Below, piece by piece: positions 8,098 through 19,430 of a stretch of DNA of 64,000 nt. Source of the stretch: Parasphingorhabdus marina DSM 22363. GTDB taxonomy: Bacteria; Pseudomonadota; Alphaproteobacteria; Sphingomonadales; Sphingomonadaceae. Both the position numbers and the translations under genes were made by a program. The stretch is taken from the NCBI RefSeq assembly GCF_900128895.1, contig NZ_FSQW01000002.1, positions 620,001-684,000 of the forward strand, in the 5' to 3' direction. Under the pieces are notes generated by a model, which ran no database searches, was not told the origin of the DNA, and was given only the letters and a program-made list of their open reading frames with translations. Positions within the stretch are counted from its first letter, which is position 1. The number at the start of each line of letters is the position of its first letter.

Positions 8098-9465
8098 TCA
8101 GCGATAGCATATCTTTTTGGCCGCTTCCACGATCCGGGGACTGTCAATCAGGGCAGCCTTTTCGAGATTTGCCGCATAAGGTAGCGGGACATCTTCATTG
8201 GTGACCCGCATAACCGGCGCATCGAGATCATCAAAACCCTGTTCCATGCACAGGCTGACAATCTCGCTGGAAATCGAACAGGCCGGCCATCCTTCCTCGG
8301 CGACCACCATGCGATTGGTTTTTGCGAGACTTTGCAACACTGTTTCAGTGTCCAGCGGCCGCAACGTGCGCAAGTCGATAACTTCAGCATCAATACCGTC
8401 TCCGGCCAGCTTGTCCGCTGCCTCCAGAGCCAGTCCTACACCGATCGAATAGCTGACGATGGTCACATCCGTGCCTTCCCTCATGATCCGTGCCTTGCCG
8501 ATCGGCAGCACATGGTCATCCAGCTCGGGCAGTTCGAATGATCGGCCGTAAAGCAGTTCATTCTCGAGAAATACCACCGGATCGGGGCTGCGAATGGCAG
8601 CTTTCAGCAGGCCTTTTGCATCTGCGGCGTCATAGGGTGAAATGACAATCAGGCCGGGGACGCTGGCATACCAGGGGCCATAATTCTGGCTGTGCTGCGC
8701 CGCGACGCGGGACGCGGCACCATTGGGACCGCGAAACACAATCGGGCAGCGCATTTGGCCACCGGACATGTAATTTGTCTTTGCGGCAGAATTGATGATG
8801 TGATCAATCGCCTGCATGGCGAAATTGAAAGTCATGAACTCGACTATCGGTTTCAGCCCGCCCATTGCCGCACCGGCACCAATACCGGCAAATCCATGTT
8901 CGGTAATCGGTGTGTCGATCACCCGCTTCGGACCAAATTCATCGAGCAGTCCCTGCGTGACCTTGTAGGCCCCCTGATATTCCGCAACTTCCTCACCCAT
9001 GACGAAGATGTCGCCGTCTGCCCGCATTTCTTCTGCCATCGCATCACGCAAGGCTTCGCGCACGGTCAGCGAAACCATGGACGTGCCTTCCGGTATGTCA
9101 GGATCACTCGCGCGCGAAACCGGTGCTGGCGCTTCTGCAGCTGCTTGCGCTTCTTCTGCCGCCGGCTGTTCCGGTTCGGCGGCCGGTTCGGGCGCAGGAG
9201 ATGCATTGTCATCTGCGTCGTCATCTTCCCCGATCATTTCTGCGATCACGGCACCAACAGCAACATTGTCGGTTCCTTCCGGAACGATGATTTTCGAAAT
9301 CACGCCTTCGTCAACAGCCTCAAACTCCATGGTGGCCTTGTCGGTTTCGATCTCGGCGAGAATGTCACCAGAGCTGACTTCATCACCTTCGCTTACCAGC
9401 CATTTCGCGAGCGTTCCTTCTTCCATTGTCGGGGACAAGGCAGGCATTTTCAGGGAGATCGCCAT
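8098..9465 (-). CDS. pdhB: Pyruvate dehydrogenase E1 component, beta subunit, with lipoyl domain
   Basis: The 455-residue protein has an N-terminal biotinyl/lipoyl domain (residues 2-78) with the lipoyl-lysine motif [11 protein letters not shown] (K43), a Glu/Ala/Pro-rich linker (about 82-118), then the transketolase-like E1-beta body ([17 protein letters not shown] onward) and the C-terminal transketolase domain. E1-beta pairs with E1-alpha to decarboxylate pyruvate and pass acetyl groups to E2; the fused lipoyl domain is a known alphaproteobacterial trait. The ATG at 9465 shares one base with the stop of pdhA (TGATG), so translation is coupled. A TTG one codon upstream is less likely. Confidence 0.95.
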   Translation of the reverse strand: MAISLKMPALSPTMEEGTLAKWLVSEGDEVSSGDILAEIETDKATMEFEAVDEGVISKIIVPEGTDNVAVGAVIAEMIGEDDDADDNASPAPEPAAEPEQPAAEEAQAAAEAPAPVSRASDPDIPEGTSMVSLTVREALRDAMAEEMRADGDIFVMGEEVAEYQGAYKVTQGLLDEFGPKRVIDTPITEHGFAGIGAGAAMGGLKPIVEFMTFNFAMQAIDHIINSAAKTNYMSGGQMRCPIVFRGPNGAASRVAAQHSQNYGPWYASVPGLIVISPYDAADAKGLLKAAIRSPDPVVFLENELLYGRSFELPELDDHVLPIGKARIMREGTDVTIVSYSIGVGLALEAADKLAGDGIDAEVIDLRTLRPLDTETVLQSLAKTNRMVVAEEGWPACSISSEIVSLCMEQGFDDLDAPVMRVTNEDVPLPYAANLEKAALIDSPRIVEAAKKICYR

Positions 9466-10694
9466 CAATATTGCTCCACCAGAACGTCAGTATACAGTTC
9501 GGACAATTCCGGTTCGGGCGATTCTTCAGCAAAATCTGCCGCCTCCATCACGGTCTTGCGCACGGATTTGTCGAGGGCCTTCAGCTCCTCTTCCTTAACA
9601 CCCTGCTTGAGCAGCATCGCTTTCAGGCGTTCGATCGGGTCCGATTTTTCGCGCACACCCTGGACCTCATCACGGCTGCGATATTTGGCCGGGTCCGACA
9701 TGCTGTGTCCGCGATACCGATAGGTCTTCAGTTCCATCAGCACTGGCCCCTTTCCGGCACGGACATATTTCAGGGCCTCTTCCACTGCACCGCGCACCGC
9801 GAGCACGTCCATTCCATCGACCTGCATGCCAGGAATGCGGAAGCTCTCACCACGGCGGTAGAGCTGATCTTCCGACGAAGACCGGTTGACGCTCGTTCCC
9901 ATCGCATACTGGTTGTTCTCGATCACAAAGATGACCGGCAATTTCCAGAGCTCCGCCATATTGAAGCTTTCGTATACCTGCCCCTGATTGGCCGCCCCGT
10001 CGCCAAAATATGCGAGACAGACGCCACCGTCTTCCTTGTATTTATGTCCAAAGGCCAGGCCTGTGCCGAGCGAAACCTGTGCGCCGACAATACCGTGACC
10101 ACCATAGAAGCCATGCTCAACCGAGAACATGTGCATCGAACCCCCCTTGCCTTTGGAGATGCCTGACGCCCGGCCCGTGAGTTCGGCCATAACGATATTG
10201 GGATCAATACCGCAGGCCAGCATGTGACCATGATCCCGATAACCGGTAATCACGCTGTCCTTGCCTGGTTCGATAGCCGACTGCAGGCCGGTCACAACCG
10301 CTTCCTGCCCGATATACAGGTGACAGAAGCCACCGATCAGTCCGAGGCCGTAAAGCTGCCCGGCCTTTTCTTCAAATCTCCGGATGAGCAGCATCTGCTC
10401 GTAAAAATCCATCAGTTCGGATTTGCTGGCCTTGTAGATTGGAGTCTTCAGCACAGGCAGCCGACTGGCCGCCGGTTTGGCGGCAGACTTGGCTGGAGAC
10501 TTGGCTGGGGACTTGGCCGGGGACTTGGCACGCGGTTTCGGCGTGCGCTTGGCGGGAGACTTTGCAGCCGTTTTCGCTGGCGCCTTTGCCGCGCGTTTCG
10601 CCGGAGCTTTTGCAGCAGATCTGGCTGCAGGCTTCGACTTTGATTTGGTTGTTGTTCTGGCTTTGGTGGAAGTTTTCCGGGGAGTTTTTGCCAC
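9465..10694 (-). CDS. pdhA: Pyruvate dehydrogenase E1 component, alpha subunit, with histone-H1-like tail
   Basis: The catalytic body shows the thiamine-diphosphate motif: [20 protein letters not shown] ending in IENN, plus [13 protein letters not shown] with the conserved phosphorylation-loop Ser region. Before it lies a 77-residue tail made of Lys, Ala, Pro, Ser and Arg (SPAK, APAK and AKSPAK repeats) that resembles histone H1 tails and is far longer than in typical E1-alpha. I prefer the GTG at 10694 as start because AGGA lies about 11 nt upstream, giving 409 residues; an open TTG at 10754 would add 20 non-conserved residues. It heads a two-gene unit with pdhB. Confidence 0.93.
   Translation of the reverse strand: MAKTPRKTSTKARTTTKSKSKPAARSAAKAPAKRAAKAPAKTAAKSPAKRTPKPRAKSPAKSPAKSPAKSAAKPAASRLPVLKTPIYKASKSELMDFYEQMLLIRRFEEKAGQLYGLGLIGGFCHLYIGQEAVVTGLQSAIEPGKDSVITGYRDHGHMLACGIDPNIVMAELTGRASGISKGKGGSMHMFSVEHGFYGGHGIVGAQVSLGTGLAFGHKYKEDGGVCLAYFGDGAANQGQVYESFNMAELWKLPVIFVIENNQYAMGTSVNRSSSEDQLYRRGESFRIPGMQVDGMDVLAVRGAVEEALKYVRAGKGPVLMELKTYRYRGHSMSDPAKYRSRDEVQGVREKSDPIERLKAMLLKQGVKEEELKALDKSVRKTVMEAADFAEESPEPELSELYTDVLVEQY
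10486..10533 (-). repeat. 12-bp tandem repeats encoding SPAK in pdhA
   Basis: Nearly four consecutive copies of a 12-bp unit (GACTTGGCTGGG on the plus strand) encode SPAK repeats in the basic tail of E1-alpha. Tandem copies of whole codons make this tail a likely site of length variation between strains. Confidence 0.8.
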
Positions 10695-10816
10695 GCTTGC
10701 GATTTCCTGTTTTCTGTTCGACGGCACCTTAAACAGTTCGGAAGAATTTCCCAAGCGTTTAGACGGTCAAGCCGTCAAAATCCCGATGGATTCCGAGAAC
10801 CGGTTTCACGGGCAAC

Positions 10817-11128
10817 CTATTTCAGGGGGATGATAATCTCGTCGGGATGAGCCACATTCAGTTCCTTGCGGATGAGCTCGCCCGTCAGATCCGGATCGGC
10901 ACCTTCCGGATCCAGAAGCGCGACCCGGTTTTTCAGAGCGTCACGCTCTTCCTCCAGGGTCACGAGCAACTGCGCGCGATCATCTAGGGTGCGCTGATAC
11001 TCGCCCCAGGCAAGGATACCGGTCGGCCCCAGGACCGCATATCCGGCAATGGCCAGAAGTGTCAGCAGAGCAAAGCCTGGCCCGAGAGCCGCCTTGATCA
11101 AACTGCCAATTTTTTCCTTTTTTGCCAT
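10817..11128 (-). CDS. ftsB: Septum formation initiator FtsB/DivIC family protein
   Basis: A 103-residue protein with a short basic N-terminus, one transmembrane helix (about residues 15-34, FALLTLLAIAGYAVLGPTG) and a coiled coil (YQRTLDDRAQLLVTLEEERDALKNRVALL), ending in a short tail. This is the FtsB/DivIC layout: a bitopic divisome protein that forms a complex with FtsL and FtsQ. The eno-ftsB-pdhA order fits alphaproteobacterial genomes. The ATG at 11128 has AGGA 5 nt upstream; the ATG at 11134 sits directly against the same AAGG and is less likely. Confidence 0.86.
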   Translation of the reverse strand: MAKKEKIGSLIKAALGPGFALLTLLAIAGYAVLGPTGILAWGEYQRTLDDRAQLLVTLEEERDALKNRVALLDPEGADPDLTGELIRKELNVAHPDEIIIPLK

Positions 11129-11216
11129 GGACATCCTTGAATCAGATTATTGATTCGCTGGCAAGCATTTTAACGAATTAATCGCGGTCATCGGCCACTA
11201 CATCGGATATATGCCC

Positions 11217-12572
<1,356 letters not shown>

Positions 12573-12685
12573 TTAACCCTTGATTTCTGATGATTAGCCC
12601 CCATCTCGCTGTTAAGGGAAGTTCGATCGATAGCGATATCAATTGAATTATATGGGCGAGGGAAACTTCAAGAGGAAATACCAAC

Positions 12686-13249
12686 ATGGCAACTGAACAG
12701 GACAAAAAGCCGGCATCCGCGAAACCGGCAGCGAAAAAGGCTGCAACCAGGAAGCCGGCGGCGAAGAAAACCGCTGCCAAAAAGACCGCCGCAAAGACGA
12801 CCACTGCGCGAAAATCGACAACTCGCAAAAAGACGACACCGAAGCCGTCGGCACCGCTCAAGGCCGGTGCGACACGCGCGGCCGCTTCTGAATCAAAAAT
12901 CATCGATACCGACAATCTCAAGAACAAGGCGATCGATAAAGCGCGCGCTGCTGCCAATCAGGGCAAGGAGCGCACCGGGGACGCGATTGGCAATCTCGGC
13001 AAGCTGATCGATGACAGCGCCAGGACGCTGGACGAAAATGTCGGTGAAAAATATGGCGACTATGCGCGTTCGGCTGCGGATGCCGTCCATACCTTTGCGG
13101 ACAAGCTTGACCAGAAAGATGTCGACGAAATGGTTGAAGATGCGCGCCAGTTCGTACGCAAAAGCCCCGCTGTTGCCATCGGCGCCGCGGCTGTCGTCGG
13201 ATTTCTCGTGTCACGTCTGATCAAATCAGGGATGGATGATCGCAGCTAG
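12686..13249 (+). CDS. Histone-H1-like tail fused to a DUF883/ElaB-type domain
   Basis: The 187-residue product has an N-terminal half (residues 7-60) of Lys/Ala/Pro/Thr repeats (AKPAAKKAATRKPAAKKTAAKK...), like histone H1 or bacterial H1-like proteins. An amphipathic region (about 76-155) follows, then a C-terminal hydrophobic segment introduced by FVRKSPAVAIGAAAVVGFLVSRLI (156-179), the signature of ElaB/YqjD/DUF883 proteins, which are inner-membrane proteins that bind ribosomes in E. coli. A strong AGAGGA lies ahead of the ATG. It opens a five-gene same-strand cluster of small envelope or stress proteins. DNA or ribosome tethering to the membrane is a plausible inference, not shown. Confidence 0.75.
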   Translation: MATEQDKKPASAKPAAKKAATRKPAAKKTAAKKTAAKTTTARKSTTRKKTTPKPSAPLKAGATRAAASESKIIDTDNLKNKAIDKARAAANQGKERTGDAIGNLGKLIDDSARTLDENVGEKYGDYARSAADAVHTFADKLDQKDVDEMVEDARQFVRKSPAVAIGAAAVVGFLVSRLIKSGMDDRS

Positions 13250-13293
13250 GTCCTGTACCGTCAGACTGATCCATCTCCAGACGGGATAATGCG

Positions 13294-13755
13294 TTGAAGC
13301 AAGAGCAGTCAGAACCGGCGGGTGACGTTCCGCAGCCCATCGCGGCTGCGGACGAATCTGTTGCGGTCGAAAACGACACGGTCGCCGGCGACTCCGGCGC
13401 CGGTCATCCCGGCGACCGCAAGCCGCTCCGTGACCAGTTCGCCGACCTGGTCGAGGACGCGCGCACGCTCGCGCAGGTTGAGCTGGAATATTACAAGACC
13501 AAGCTGTCCGTGAATCTGCAGGCCACGCGCACGGTCCTGATCCTGTTCACGGTCGGCGCGACGCTTGGGATTACCACCATCCTTGCGATGATCCTCGGGA
13601 TTCTGCTGATTGCCTCGCATTATCTCGGTCCGGTAGCCGCCACAGGCCTCGTCACCGGAACGACATTGCTTTTGACTACCATCCTGATCACAATGGCGAT
13701 AAAACGGGCGCGAAAACTGCCGCTGGACGAAGAGACCGATGACACCGAAAAATGA
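13294..13755 (+). CDS. Holin-X (YqjE-like) family membrane protein
   Basis: A 153-residue protein with an acidic N-terminal region, an amphipathic helix (QFADLVEDARTLAQVELEYYKTKL, typical of YqjE/phage_holin_3_6 proteins) and two transmembrane helices (VLILFTVGATLGITTILAMILGILLIA and VAATGLVTGTTLLLTTILITM) before a charged tail. The start is TTG at 13294 with GGGA 7 nt upstream; no in-frame ATG or GTG lies nearby. It overlaps the following gene by 17 nt. The E. coli yqjD-yqjE-yqjK set is a similar arrangement; no holin activity is implied. Confidence 0.74.
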   Translation: MKQEQSEPAGDVPQPIAAADESVAVENDTVAGDSGAGHPGDRKPLRDQFADLVEDARTLAQVELEYYKTKLSVNLQATRTVLILFTVGATLGITTILAMILGILLIASHYLGPVAATGLVTGTTLLLTTILITMAIKRARKLPLDEETDDTEK

Positions 13756-14053
13756 CGACATATTCAGTTTGCGGGAAATCGCAATCGAGCGAAAAGCCGC
13801 GCGCGAGAACCTGCGTGACAATATCGCCGAAACAAAAGATCGCGTGAAACCCAAAAACCTGATGCGGGAAGCGAAAGACAATGCGCTGAACAAGGCACAG
13901 GATGCAGGGATGACAGCTGTCGAAACCGTGAAATCCAACCCCGGCATAACGGCATCGGTGATCGCGGCAGCTGCGCTCGTGACCCTGCGCAAGCCGCTGA
14001 CCCGGCTGATTGCCGGTCGTTCGGCCAGTCAGACCCCCGATCCCAAGGAGTAA
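13739..14053 (+). CDS. Small helical protein with one hydrophobic segment (DUF3618-like)
   Basis: A 104-residue protein: charged helix REIAIERKAARENLRDNIAETKDRVKPKNLMREAKDNA, then SNPGITASVIAAAALVTLRKPLTRLI, a single hydrophobic helix closed by basic residues. The layout is like DUF3618 or YqjK-type proteins, but the match is by pattern only. It overlaps the holin-X-like gene by 17 nt and ends 3 nt before the next gene, so all are probably cotranslated. Function unknown; membrane association likely. Confidence 0.65.
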   Translation: MTPKNDDIFSLREIAIERKAARENLRDNIAETKDRVKPKNLMREAKDNALNKAQDAGMTAVETVKSNPGITASVIAAAALVTLRKPLTRLIAGRSASQTPDPKE

Positions 14054-14056
14054 GCC

Positions 14057-14590
14057 ATGAGTAACCTGTCAGACAATATCGAAAAGGCCCGTGCCGCGTC
14101 CCGCGAGCGATTTGACAACGCCCGGGAAAAAGCCAGCGAGAGCAAGGATGCCGCGGTCGAAAAAATGTCCGAAAGCAAGCAGCGGGCCGCCGTTCTGCTG
14201 GGTGAAGGCAAGGAAAAGGCCGCCCAGAGCGTCGCAGCGACACGGGATGCTGCGAAGAAGGCCGTCGGCAAATCGGAAGAAACCATTGCCAAGAGCCCGC
14301 TGGCCGTCGTGGCAGGAGGTGTGGCACTCGGTGCATTGATCGGCGCGCTGCTTCCACGCAGCAAGGCGGAAACGAAATATGTCGGCGCCGCGGGCAAGAA
14401 AATCAACGAAACTGCCCGCAAGGCCTATGATGCCGCGAAAGATGCCGGTCAGGAACAGATCGATACGCTCGGCCTTTCCAGGGACAGCGTGCAGGACCAG
14501 ATCAAAGATCTGCTTGGCAAAGCCGGTGAGGCTGCTAAGAGCGCCGCCGAAGCCGCGACAGACGCGGTCAAAACCGACAAATCAAAATGA
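14057..14590 (+). CDS. LEA-like, DUF883-type protein
   Basis: The 177-residue product is rich in Ala, Lys, Glu and Asp with 11-mer-like amphipathic repeats (RAASRERFDNAREKASESKDAAVEKMSESK...), like late-embryogenesis-abundant proteins. In the middle is a Gly-rich hydrophobic segment AKSPLAVVAGGVALGALIGALLP that matches the DUF883 membrane motif, and after it a second helical Ala/Lys-rich region. Likely an inner-membrane-associated stress protein, by analogy with YqjD/ElaB, which E. coli makes in stationary phase. Third member of the cluster with the KSPxxxxxxG membrane motif or a variant. Confidence 0.7.
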   Translation: MSNLSDNIEKARAASRERFDNAREKASESKDAAVEKMSESKQRAAVLLGEGKEKAAQSVAATRDAAKKAVGKSEETIAKSPLAVVAGGVALGALIGALLPRSKAETKYVGAAGKKINETARKAYDAAKDAGQEQIDTLGLSRDSVQDQIKDLLGKAGEAAKSAAEAATDAVKTDKSK

Positions 14591-14608
14591 ATGCAGACGG
14601 GGCCAAGC

Positions 14609-14842
14609 ATGAGTGAACGCAGCAAAATCCACCTGGTAATGGGCGGTCGGGTCAAGGATCCGCGCGGACTGGACTATGAAAATCTCGACGAAGTCGATCT
14701 GGTCGGCGTCTACAAGGACTATGAAGAAGCCGAGGAAGTATGGCGCGGCTATGCCCAGCGCACCGTGGACGATGCCGAAATGAAATATGTCGTTGTGCAC
14801 CTGCACAAGCTGCTCGAACCGGAATTACCGGAAGAAGAGTGA
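14609..14842 (+). CDS. Small DUF4170-type protein
   Basis: A 77-residue acidic protein (SKIHLVMGGRVKDPRGLDYENLDEVDLVGVYKDYEEAEEVWRGYAQRTVDDAEMKYVVVHLHKLLEPE). The pattern of a GGRVxDP start, a VGxYxxYxxAxxxWR centre and a KYVVVHLHKLL end is that of a short protein family common in alphaproteobacteria (DUF4170 as I recall it), of unknown function. The ATG at 14609 is chosen for a GGGG about 6 nt upstream; an in-frame ATG at 14591, directly after the previous stop, lacks a Shine-Dalgarno sequence. Confidence 0.72.
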   Translation: MSERSKIHLVMGGRVKDPRGLDYENLDEVDLVGVYKDYEEAEEVWRGYAQRTVDDAEMKYVVVHLHKLLEPELPEEE

Positions 14843-14856
14843 ATCCGTTGCTCCGC

Positions 14857-15498
14857 TCAGGCTGAGCGGAAGCGCCATTCCAGCAGCGGCCGGGTGAGCA
14901 ACAGTCCGGCCACAAAGCCGCCAATATGCGCATAAATCGCGATGCCGTGGAGATCCCCGCGCGTCGCGATTCCGATCATCAGCTGAATGCCGATCCAGGC
15001 CAGGGTCAACCAGACAATCCGGACGATATGGCCCGGCACCGGCCCCACCGCCTTGACCTCATTGCGCGCAAACAGCAGCGCATAAGCCCCGAGAACCGCA
15101 GAAATCGCGCCGCTGGCCCCGACCACCGGAATGGTCGAGCTGCTGTTGAACAGAAACTCCGCGATCGACGCGGCATAAGCGCCCAGCACATAGAGGAGCG
15201 CCATCAGCTGCGGCCCCAGCGCCTGTTCGACGAAACGGCCGCAGAACAGCAGCATCAGCATATTGAATGCGATATGCATCAGCCCGGTATGCAAAAAGGC
15301 CGATGACATGGGCGTCAGCCAGGCCGGAACAATCCCCGCAACCTGGTCCAGTGCCGGATAGCCTTCGCCGAGGCGGATCGGAAAAAACGCCCCGCGCAGG
15401 ATCGCATCCTGCTCCAGTCCGGAAACCCACAACAGCAGGAAAATCACCACATTGGCGATGATCAGTCCGTTGGTCAGTTTTCCCTGGGGCAGGTGCAT
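14857..15498 (-). CDS. Rhomboid family intramembrane serine protease
   Basis: A 213-residue protein with about six transmembrane helices. Rhomboid features are complete: HTGLMHIAFNMLMLLFCGRFVEQALG (the HxxxN helix 2), the catalytic Ser in VVGASGAISAVLGAY (GxSG), and the catalytic His in YAHIGGFVAGLLLTRPLL (AHxxGxxxG). It would cleave transmembrane substrates within the inner membrane. The ATG at 15498 is preferred; the frame runs further upstream through greA but without rhomboid character. It follows greA by 7 nt on the same strand. Confidence 0.88.
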   Translation of the reverse strand: MHLPQGKLTNGLIIANVVIFLLLWVSGLEQDAILRGAFFPIRLGEGYPALDQVAGIVPAWLTPMSSAFLHTGLMHIAFNMLMLLFCGRFVEQALGPQLMALLYVLGAYAASIAEFLFNSSSTIPVVGASGAISAVLGAYALLFARNEVKAVGPVPGHIVRIVWLTLAWIGIQLMIGIATRGDLHGIAIYAHIGGFVAGLLLTRPLLEWRFRSA

Positions 15499-15505
15499 GA
15501 TCGGT

Positions 15506-15979
15506 TCAGATAAACTCGATTTTCTCGAGCAGGTAATATTTGTCGCCGGACGGAACCGTGACTTCGATTTCCTCGCCGACACTGCGGCCGATAAAGGCGC
15601 GGCCGATCGGGCTGTTATAGCTGATCTTGCCGGCCTTGGCATCGGCTTCGGCCTGACCAACCAGCTGATATTTCACCGGCTTGTCATCTTCGTCGAGCAG
15701 GGTCAGCGTCGCACCGAATACTGCCTTGTCGCCACTCAGCGTCGTGGGATCGATAACCTGGGAGCGTGACAATTTGTCCTCGAGATCGGCGATGGTCGCT
15801 TCCACCTGTCCCTGGCGCTCTTTCGCCGCATGATATTCGGCATTTTCCGAAAGATCCCCGTGCGCGCGGGCTTCTTCGATCGCATCCACGATCCGCGGCC
15901 GCTCTTCTTTCAGTGCTTTCAGTTCCGCCTCGAGTTTGTCGTGGCCTTCCTGCAGCATTGGTACTTTTTCTACAGCCAT
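15506..15979 (-). CDS. greA: Transcription elongation factor GreA
   Basis: GreA rescues backtracked RNA polymerase by stimulating transcript cleavage. The 157-residue protein has the N-terminal coiled coil with the tip residues in [23 protein letters not shown] (the acidic DLSEN tip) and the C-terminal FKBP-like domain ([38 protein letters not shown]). The start [16 protein letters not shown] at 15979 fits the family; the longer open frame up to 16183 overlaps carB and is not coding. It is downstream of carB, with 115 nt between them. Confidence 0.96.
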   Translation of the reverse strand: MAVEKVPMLQEGHDKLEAELKALKEERPRIVDAIEEARAHGDLSENAEYHAAKERQGQVEATIADLEDKLSRSQVIDPTTLSGDKAVFGATLTLLDEDDKPVKYQLVGQAEADAKAGKISYNSPIGRAFIGRSVGEEIEVTVPSGDKYYLLEKIEFI

Positions 15980-16094
15980 ATCTTTGGCCTTTCTTCCTTC
16001 CGTTCGCCCCGGTTTTCTGCCCCGGAGCGTCAAAAACAGTTTCCCGGCGCCCTTCTTGCCGAAGTTCGCCCGCAGTCTACAATTTGTCGGGGAA

Positions 16095-19000
16095 TTACGT
16101 CTGCGAAGCCTTATAATAGGACTGAAGTGCACGAACTTCAAGCGTCTCGTCACGCATCGCCGCGATTGCCTCCATGGCGGCAACGCTCGCCGTGGCCGTC
16201 GTATAGTAGGGAATTTTACCGTTCAGCGCCGATGCCCGGATGGATTTGGAGTCCTTGAGCGACTGCCAGCCTTCGGTCGTGTTGAAAATCAGCGCCACTT
16301 CACCATCCTTGATCCGGTCGACGATATGCGGCCGGCCTTCTGCGACCTTGTTGACCTGCTCCACTGTGATGCCTTTTTCCTGCAAATAGCGGGCGGTTCC
16401 GCTGGTGGCAATTATGTCAAATCCGAGCTGCTCCGCCATGCGGGCAGCAGGTTCGATAACCTTTTTGTCGGTTTCCTTGACTGAGACAAACAGCGTACCG
16501 CCATCAGGCAGATGGTTGCTCGCCCCCAGTTGCGCCTTGCCGAAAGCGATCGGGAAGCTGCTGTCGATCCCCATGACCTCGCCGGTGGACTTCATTTCCG
16601 GCGACAGAACCGGGTCAATTCCGGGGAATCTGCTGAACGGGAAGACCGCCTCTTTTACAGCAATATGTTCGATATTCTTGTCAATCACTGGCAAGTCTTT
16701 AAGCTTCTCTCCGGCCATTACCCGGGCGGCAATCTTGGCAATCGGCGTCCCGATGGCTTTAGCGACAAAGGGCACCGTCCGGCTGGCCCGCGGATTGACT
16801 TCGATCAGATAGACCTCGCCATCCTTGACCGCGAACTGGATGTTCATCAGCCCGCGCACTTTCAGGCCCCGTGCCAGCTCTCCAGCCTGACGTTCCATTT
16901 CCACGATGATATCAGCGGGCAGATTGTAGGGCGGGATGGTGCAGGCACTGTCGCCACTGTGGACGCCGGCTTCCTCGATATGCTGGAGCACGCCGCAAAC
17001 GACCACATCCTCACCATCGCAAATCGCGTCGACATCGACTTCCACGGCGTCGCGCAGATACTGGTCGACCAGCACCGGCTGATCCCCCGAAACCTGTACC
17101 GCCGTGTTGATATAATTTTCCAGCTGCGCCGGACCGTCGACAATCTCCATTGCCCGGCCACCGAGCACGAAGCTCGGCCGGATCAGCACCGGATAGCCGA
17201 TCCGCTCGGCGATTTTCACCGCTTCCTCCTCGGTGCGTGCCATGCCGTTGTCCGGCTGTTTCAGCTTCAGTTTATTGACCAGTTTGGCAAACCGGTCCCG
17301 GTCTTCCGCCAGATCGATCGAATCCGGCGTGGTGCCGAGAATTGGTATGCCCGCATCTTCCAGTGCGGAGGCCAGGCCCAGCGGCGTTTGACCGCCAAAT
17401 TGCACGATCACGCCCGCCAGTTCGCCCGTGCTCTGCTCGACATCGAGAATCTCCAGCACATCCTCGGCCGTCAGCGGCTCGAAATAGAGCCGGTCAGACG
17501 TGTCGTAATCGGTCGACACCGTTTCCGGGTTGCAGTTGACCATGATCGTCTCGAAACCCGCGTCGGACAGCGCGAAACAGGCGTGGCAGCAGCAATAGTC
17601 AAACTCGATCCCCTGCCCGATCCGGTTCGGTCCGCCGCCCAGGATAACCACTTTCTTGCGGTCCGACGGCTGCGCCTCATTCTCCGGCGCGCCGAAAATT
17701 GGCGCTTCATAGGTGGAATACATATAGGGCGTCTTGGCTTCAAACTCCGCCGCGCAGGTGTCGATCCGCTTGAACACCGGGCGGACACCCAGCTTGTGAC
17801 GCAGTTCGCGCACCTCTTTTTCGGTGGTCGCGCCTGCCATGGCGGCGACTGCATCATGGACCAGCCCGTGGCTGCCCGCTACCGCGCGCCCTGCCCCGCC
17901 CGCGACATGAACGGCATCGACGGCCAGTTTGGCGAGCCGCTGATCCGAGAATCCCATGGATTTCAGCTTGCGCAGCGCTTCCGGGCCGTTGGGCAGGCCA
18001 TTGTCGAGAATCTCCTGCTCGGCATCGATAATCTCCCGGATCCGGTCGAGGAACCAGGGATCGTAAAAGGCGATGTCGTGAATTTCTTCGTTACTGAAGC
18101 CCTCACGCATCGCCTGGGCCACCACCAGCAGCCGGTCGGGCGTCGCTTTTGCCAGCTCGGCGATGATATCGTCCCGTTCGGCGCCTTCCAGCTCCGGCAC
18201 CCGGTTGAAGCCGTCGAGCCCGGTTTCCAGCCCGCGCAGGGCCTTTTGCATCGATTCATGGATGTTGCGGCCAATCGCCATGACTTCGCCGACCGACTTC
18301 ATGGCGGTGGACAGCAAAGGCTCGGCGCCCTTGAATTTTTCAAAGGCAAAGCGCGGGATCTTGGTCACGACATAGTCGATGGTCGGTTCGAATGACGCGG
18401 GCGTGGCACCGGTAATGTCATTGTCGATCTCGTCCAGCGTGTAGCCGACGGCCAGCTTGGCCGCGACCTTGGCAATCGGGAAGCCGGTCGCCTTGGAAGC
18501 GAGCGCAGAAGAGCGCGAAACCCGCGGGTTCATTTCGATGACGACAAGCCGTCCATCTTTCGGATTGACTGCGAACTGTACGTTCGAACCCCCTGTTTCG
18601 ACTCCGATTTCTCTGAGCACCGCCAGCGAGGCGTTGCGCATGATCTGATATTCCTTGTCGGTCAGCGTCAGCGCCGGTGCCACGGTAATGGAATCGCCTG
18701 TGTGGACACCCATCGGATCGACATTCTCGATCGAGCAGATGATGATGCAATTGTCCGCCTTGTCGCGGACGACCTCCATCTCATATTCCTTCCAGCCTAT
18801 CAGCGACTCATCGATCAACACCTCGGTCGTCGGGCTGGCTTCGAGCCCGCCGCGCACGATTTCCTCGAATTCCTCGCGGTTATAGGCGACCCCGCCGCCG
18901 GTCCCGCCCATGGTGAAACTCGGCCGGATGATGGCAGGCAGGCCCAGGTCATCCAGCACCTCCATTGCCTGCTCGACACTATGTGCAATGGCCGAACGCG

Positions 19001-19430
19001 GGTTTTCGAGCCCGATCCGGTTCATCGCCGCGATAAATTGCTCGCGGTCCTCGGCCATGTCGATCGCCTTGGCATCCGCACCGATCATCTCGACATTGTA
19101 TTTGTCCAGCACACCCATTTTGTTGAGCGAAAGCGCGGTATTCAGCGCCGTCTGGCCGCCCATGGTCGGCAGGATCGCATCCGGGCGTTCCTTCTCGATA
19201 ATCTTGGCGACAATTTCCGGCGTGATCGGCTCGATATAGGTCGCATCGGCCATTTCCGGATCGGTCATGATCGTCGCCGGATTGGAGTTGACCAGGATGA
19301 TCCGATAGCCCTCTTCCTTCAGCGCCTTGCACGCCTGGGTCCCCGAATAGTCGAACTCGCACGCCTGGCCGATGATTATGGGGCCAGCGCCGACGATGAG
19401 GATGGAGGAGATGTCAGTTCTTTTGGGCAT
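16095..19430 (-). CDS. carB: Carbamoyl-phosphate synthase large subunit
   Basis: The 1111-residue protein makes carbamoyl phosphate from bicarbonate, ammonia (delivered from CarA) and two ATP, for arginine and pyrimidines. Both homologous halves are present: the N-terminal unit begins [29 protein letters not shown], with ATP-grasp blocks [13 protein letters not shown] and [18 protein letters not shown]; the second begins [25 protein letters not shown] with [18 protein letters not shown]. The C-terminal MGS-like regulatory domain ([25 protein letters not shown]) is intact. Its ATG shares one base with the stop of the upstream unknown gene (TAATG), which itself abuts carA. Confidence 0.98.
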   Translation of the reverse strand: MPKRTDISSILIVGAGPIIIGQACEFDYSGTQACKALKEEGYRIILVNSNPATIMTDPEMADATYIEPITPEIVAKIIEKERPDAILPTMGGQTALNTALSLNKMGVLDKYNVEMIGADAKAIDMAEDREQFIAAMNRIGLENPRSAIAHSVEQAMEVLDDLGLPAIIRPSFTMGGTGGGVAYNREEFEEIVRGGLEASPTTEVLIDESLIGWKEYEMEVVRDKADNCIIICSIENVDPMGVHTGDSITVAPALTLTDKEYQIMRNASLAVLREIGVETGGSNVQFAVNPKDGRLVVIEMNPRVSRSSALASKATGFPIAKVAAKLAVGYTLDEIDNDITGATPASFEPTIDYVVTKIPRFAFEKFKGAEPLLSTAMKSVGEVMAIGRNIHESMQKALRGLETGLDGFNRVPELEGAERDDIIAELAKATPDRLLVVAQAMREGFSNEEIHDIAFYDPWFLDRIREIIDAEQEILDNGLPNGPEALRKLKSMGFSDQRLAKLAVDAVHVAGGAGRAVAGSHGLVHDAVAAMAGATTEKEVRELRHKLGVRPVFKRIDTCAAEFEAKTPYMYSTYEAPIFGAPENEAQPSDRKKVVILGGGPNRIGQGIEFDYCCCHACFALSDAGFETIMVNCNPETVSTDYDTSDRLYFEPLTAEDVLEILDVEQSTGELAGVIVQFGGQTPLGLASALEDAGIPILGTTPDSIDLAEDRDRFAKLVNKLKLKQPDNGMARTEEEAVKIAERIGYPVLIRPSFVLGGRAMEIVDGPAQLENYINTAVQVSGDQPVLVDQYLRDAVEVDVDAICDGEDVVVCGVLQHIEEAGVHSGDSACTIPPYNLPADIIVEMERQAGELARGLKVRGLMNIQFAVKDGEVYLIEVNPRASRTVPFVAKAIGTPIAKIAARVMAGEKLKDLPVIDKNIEHIAVKEAVFPFSRFPGIDPVLSPEMKSTGEVMGIDSSFPIAFGKAQLGASNHLPDGGTLFVSVKETDKKVIEPAARMAEQLGFDIIATSGTARYLQEKGITVEQVNKVAEGRPHIVDRIKDGEVALIFNTTEGWQSLKDSKSIRASALNGKIPYYTTATASVAAMEAIAAMRDETLEVRALQSYYKASQT

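Noticed and set aside
10695-10754. TTG 10754 as start of pdhA
   Set aside because: The 20 added residues have a different composition from the Lys/Ala tail, and GTG 10694 has AGGA at a usable distance.
16512-18395. 627-codon plus-strand frame opposite carB
   Set aside because: Shadow of carB; Asp/His/Arg-rich and without any motif.
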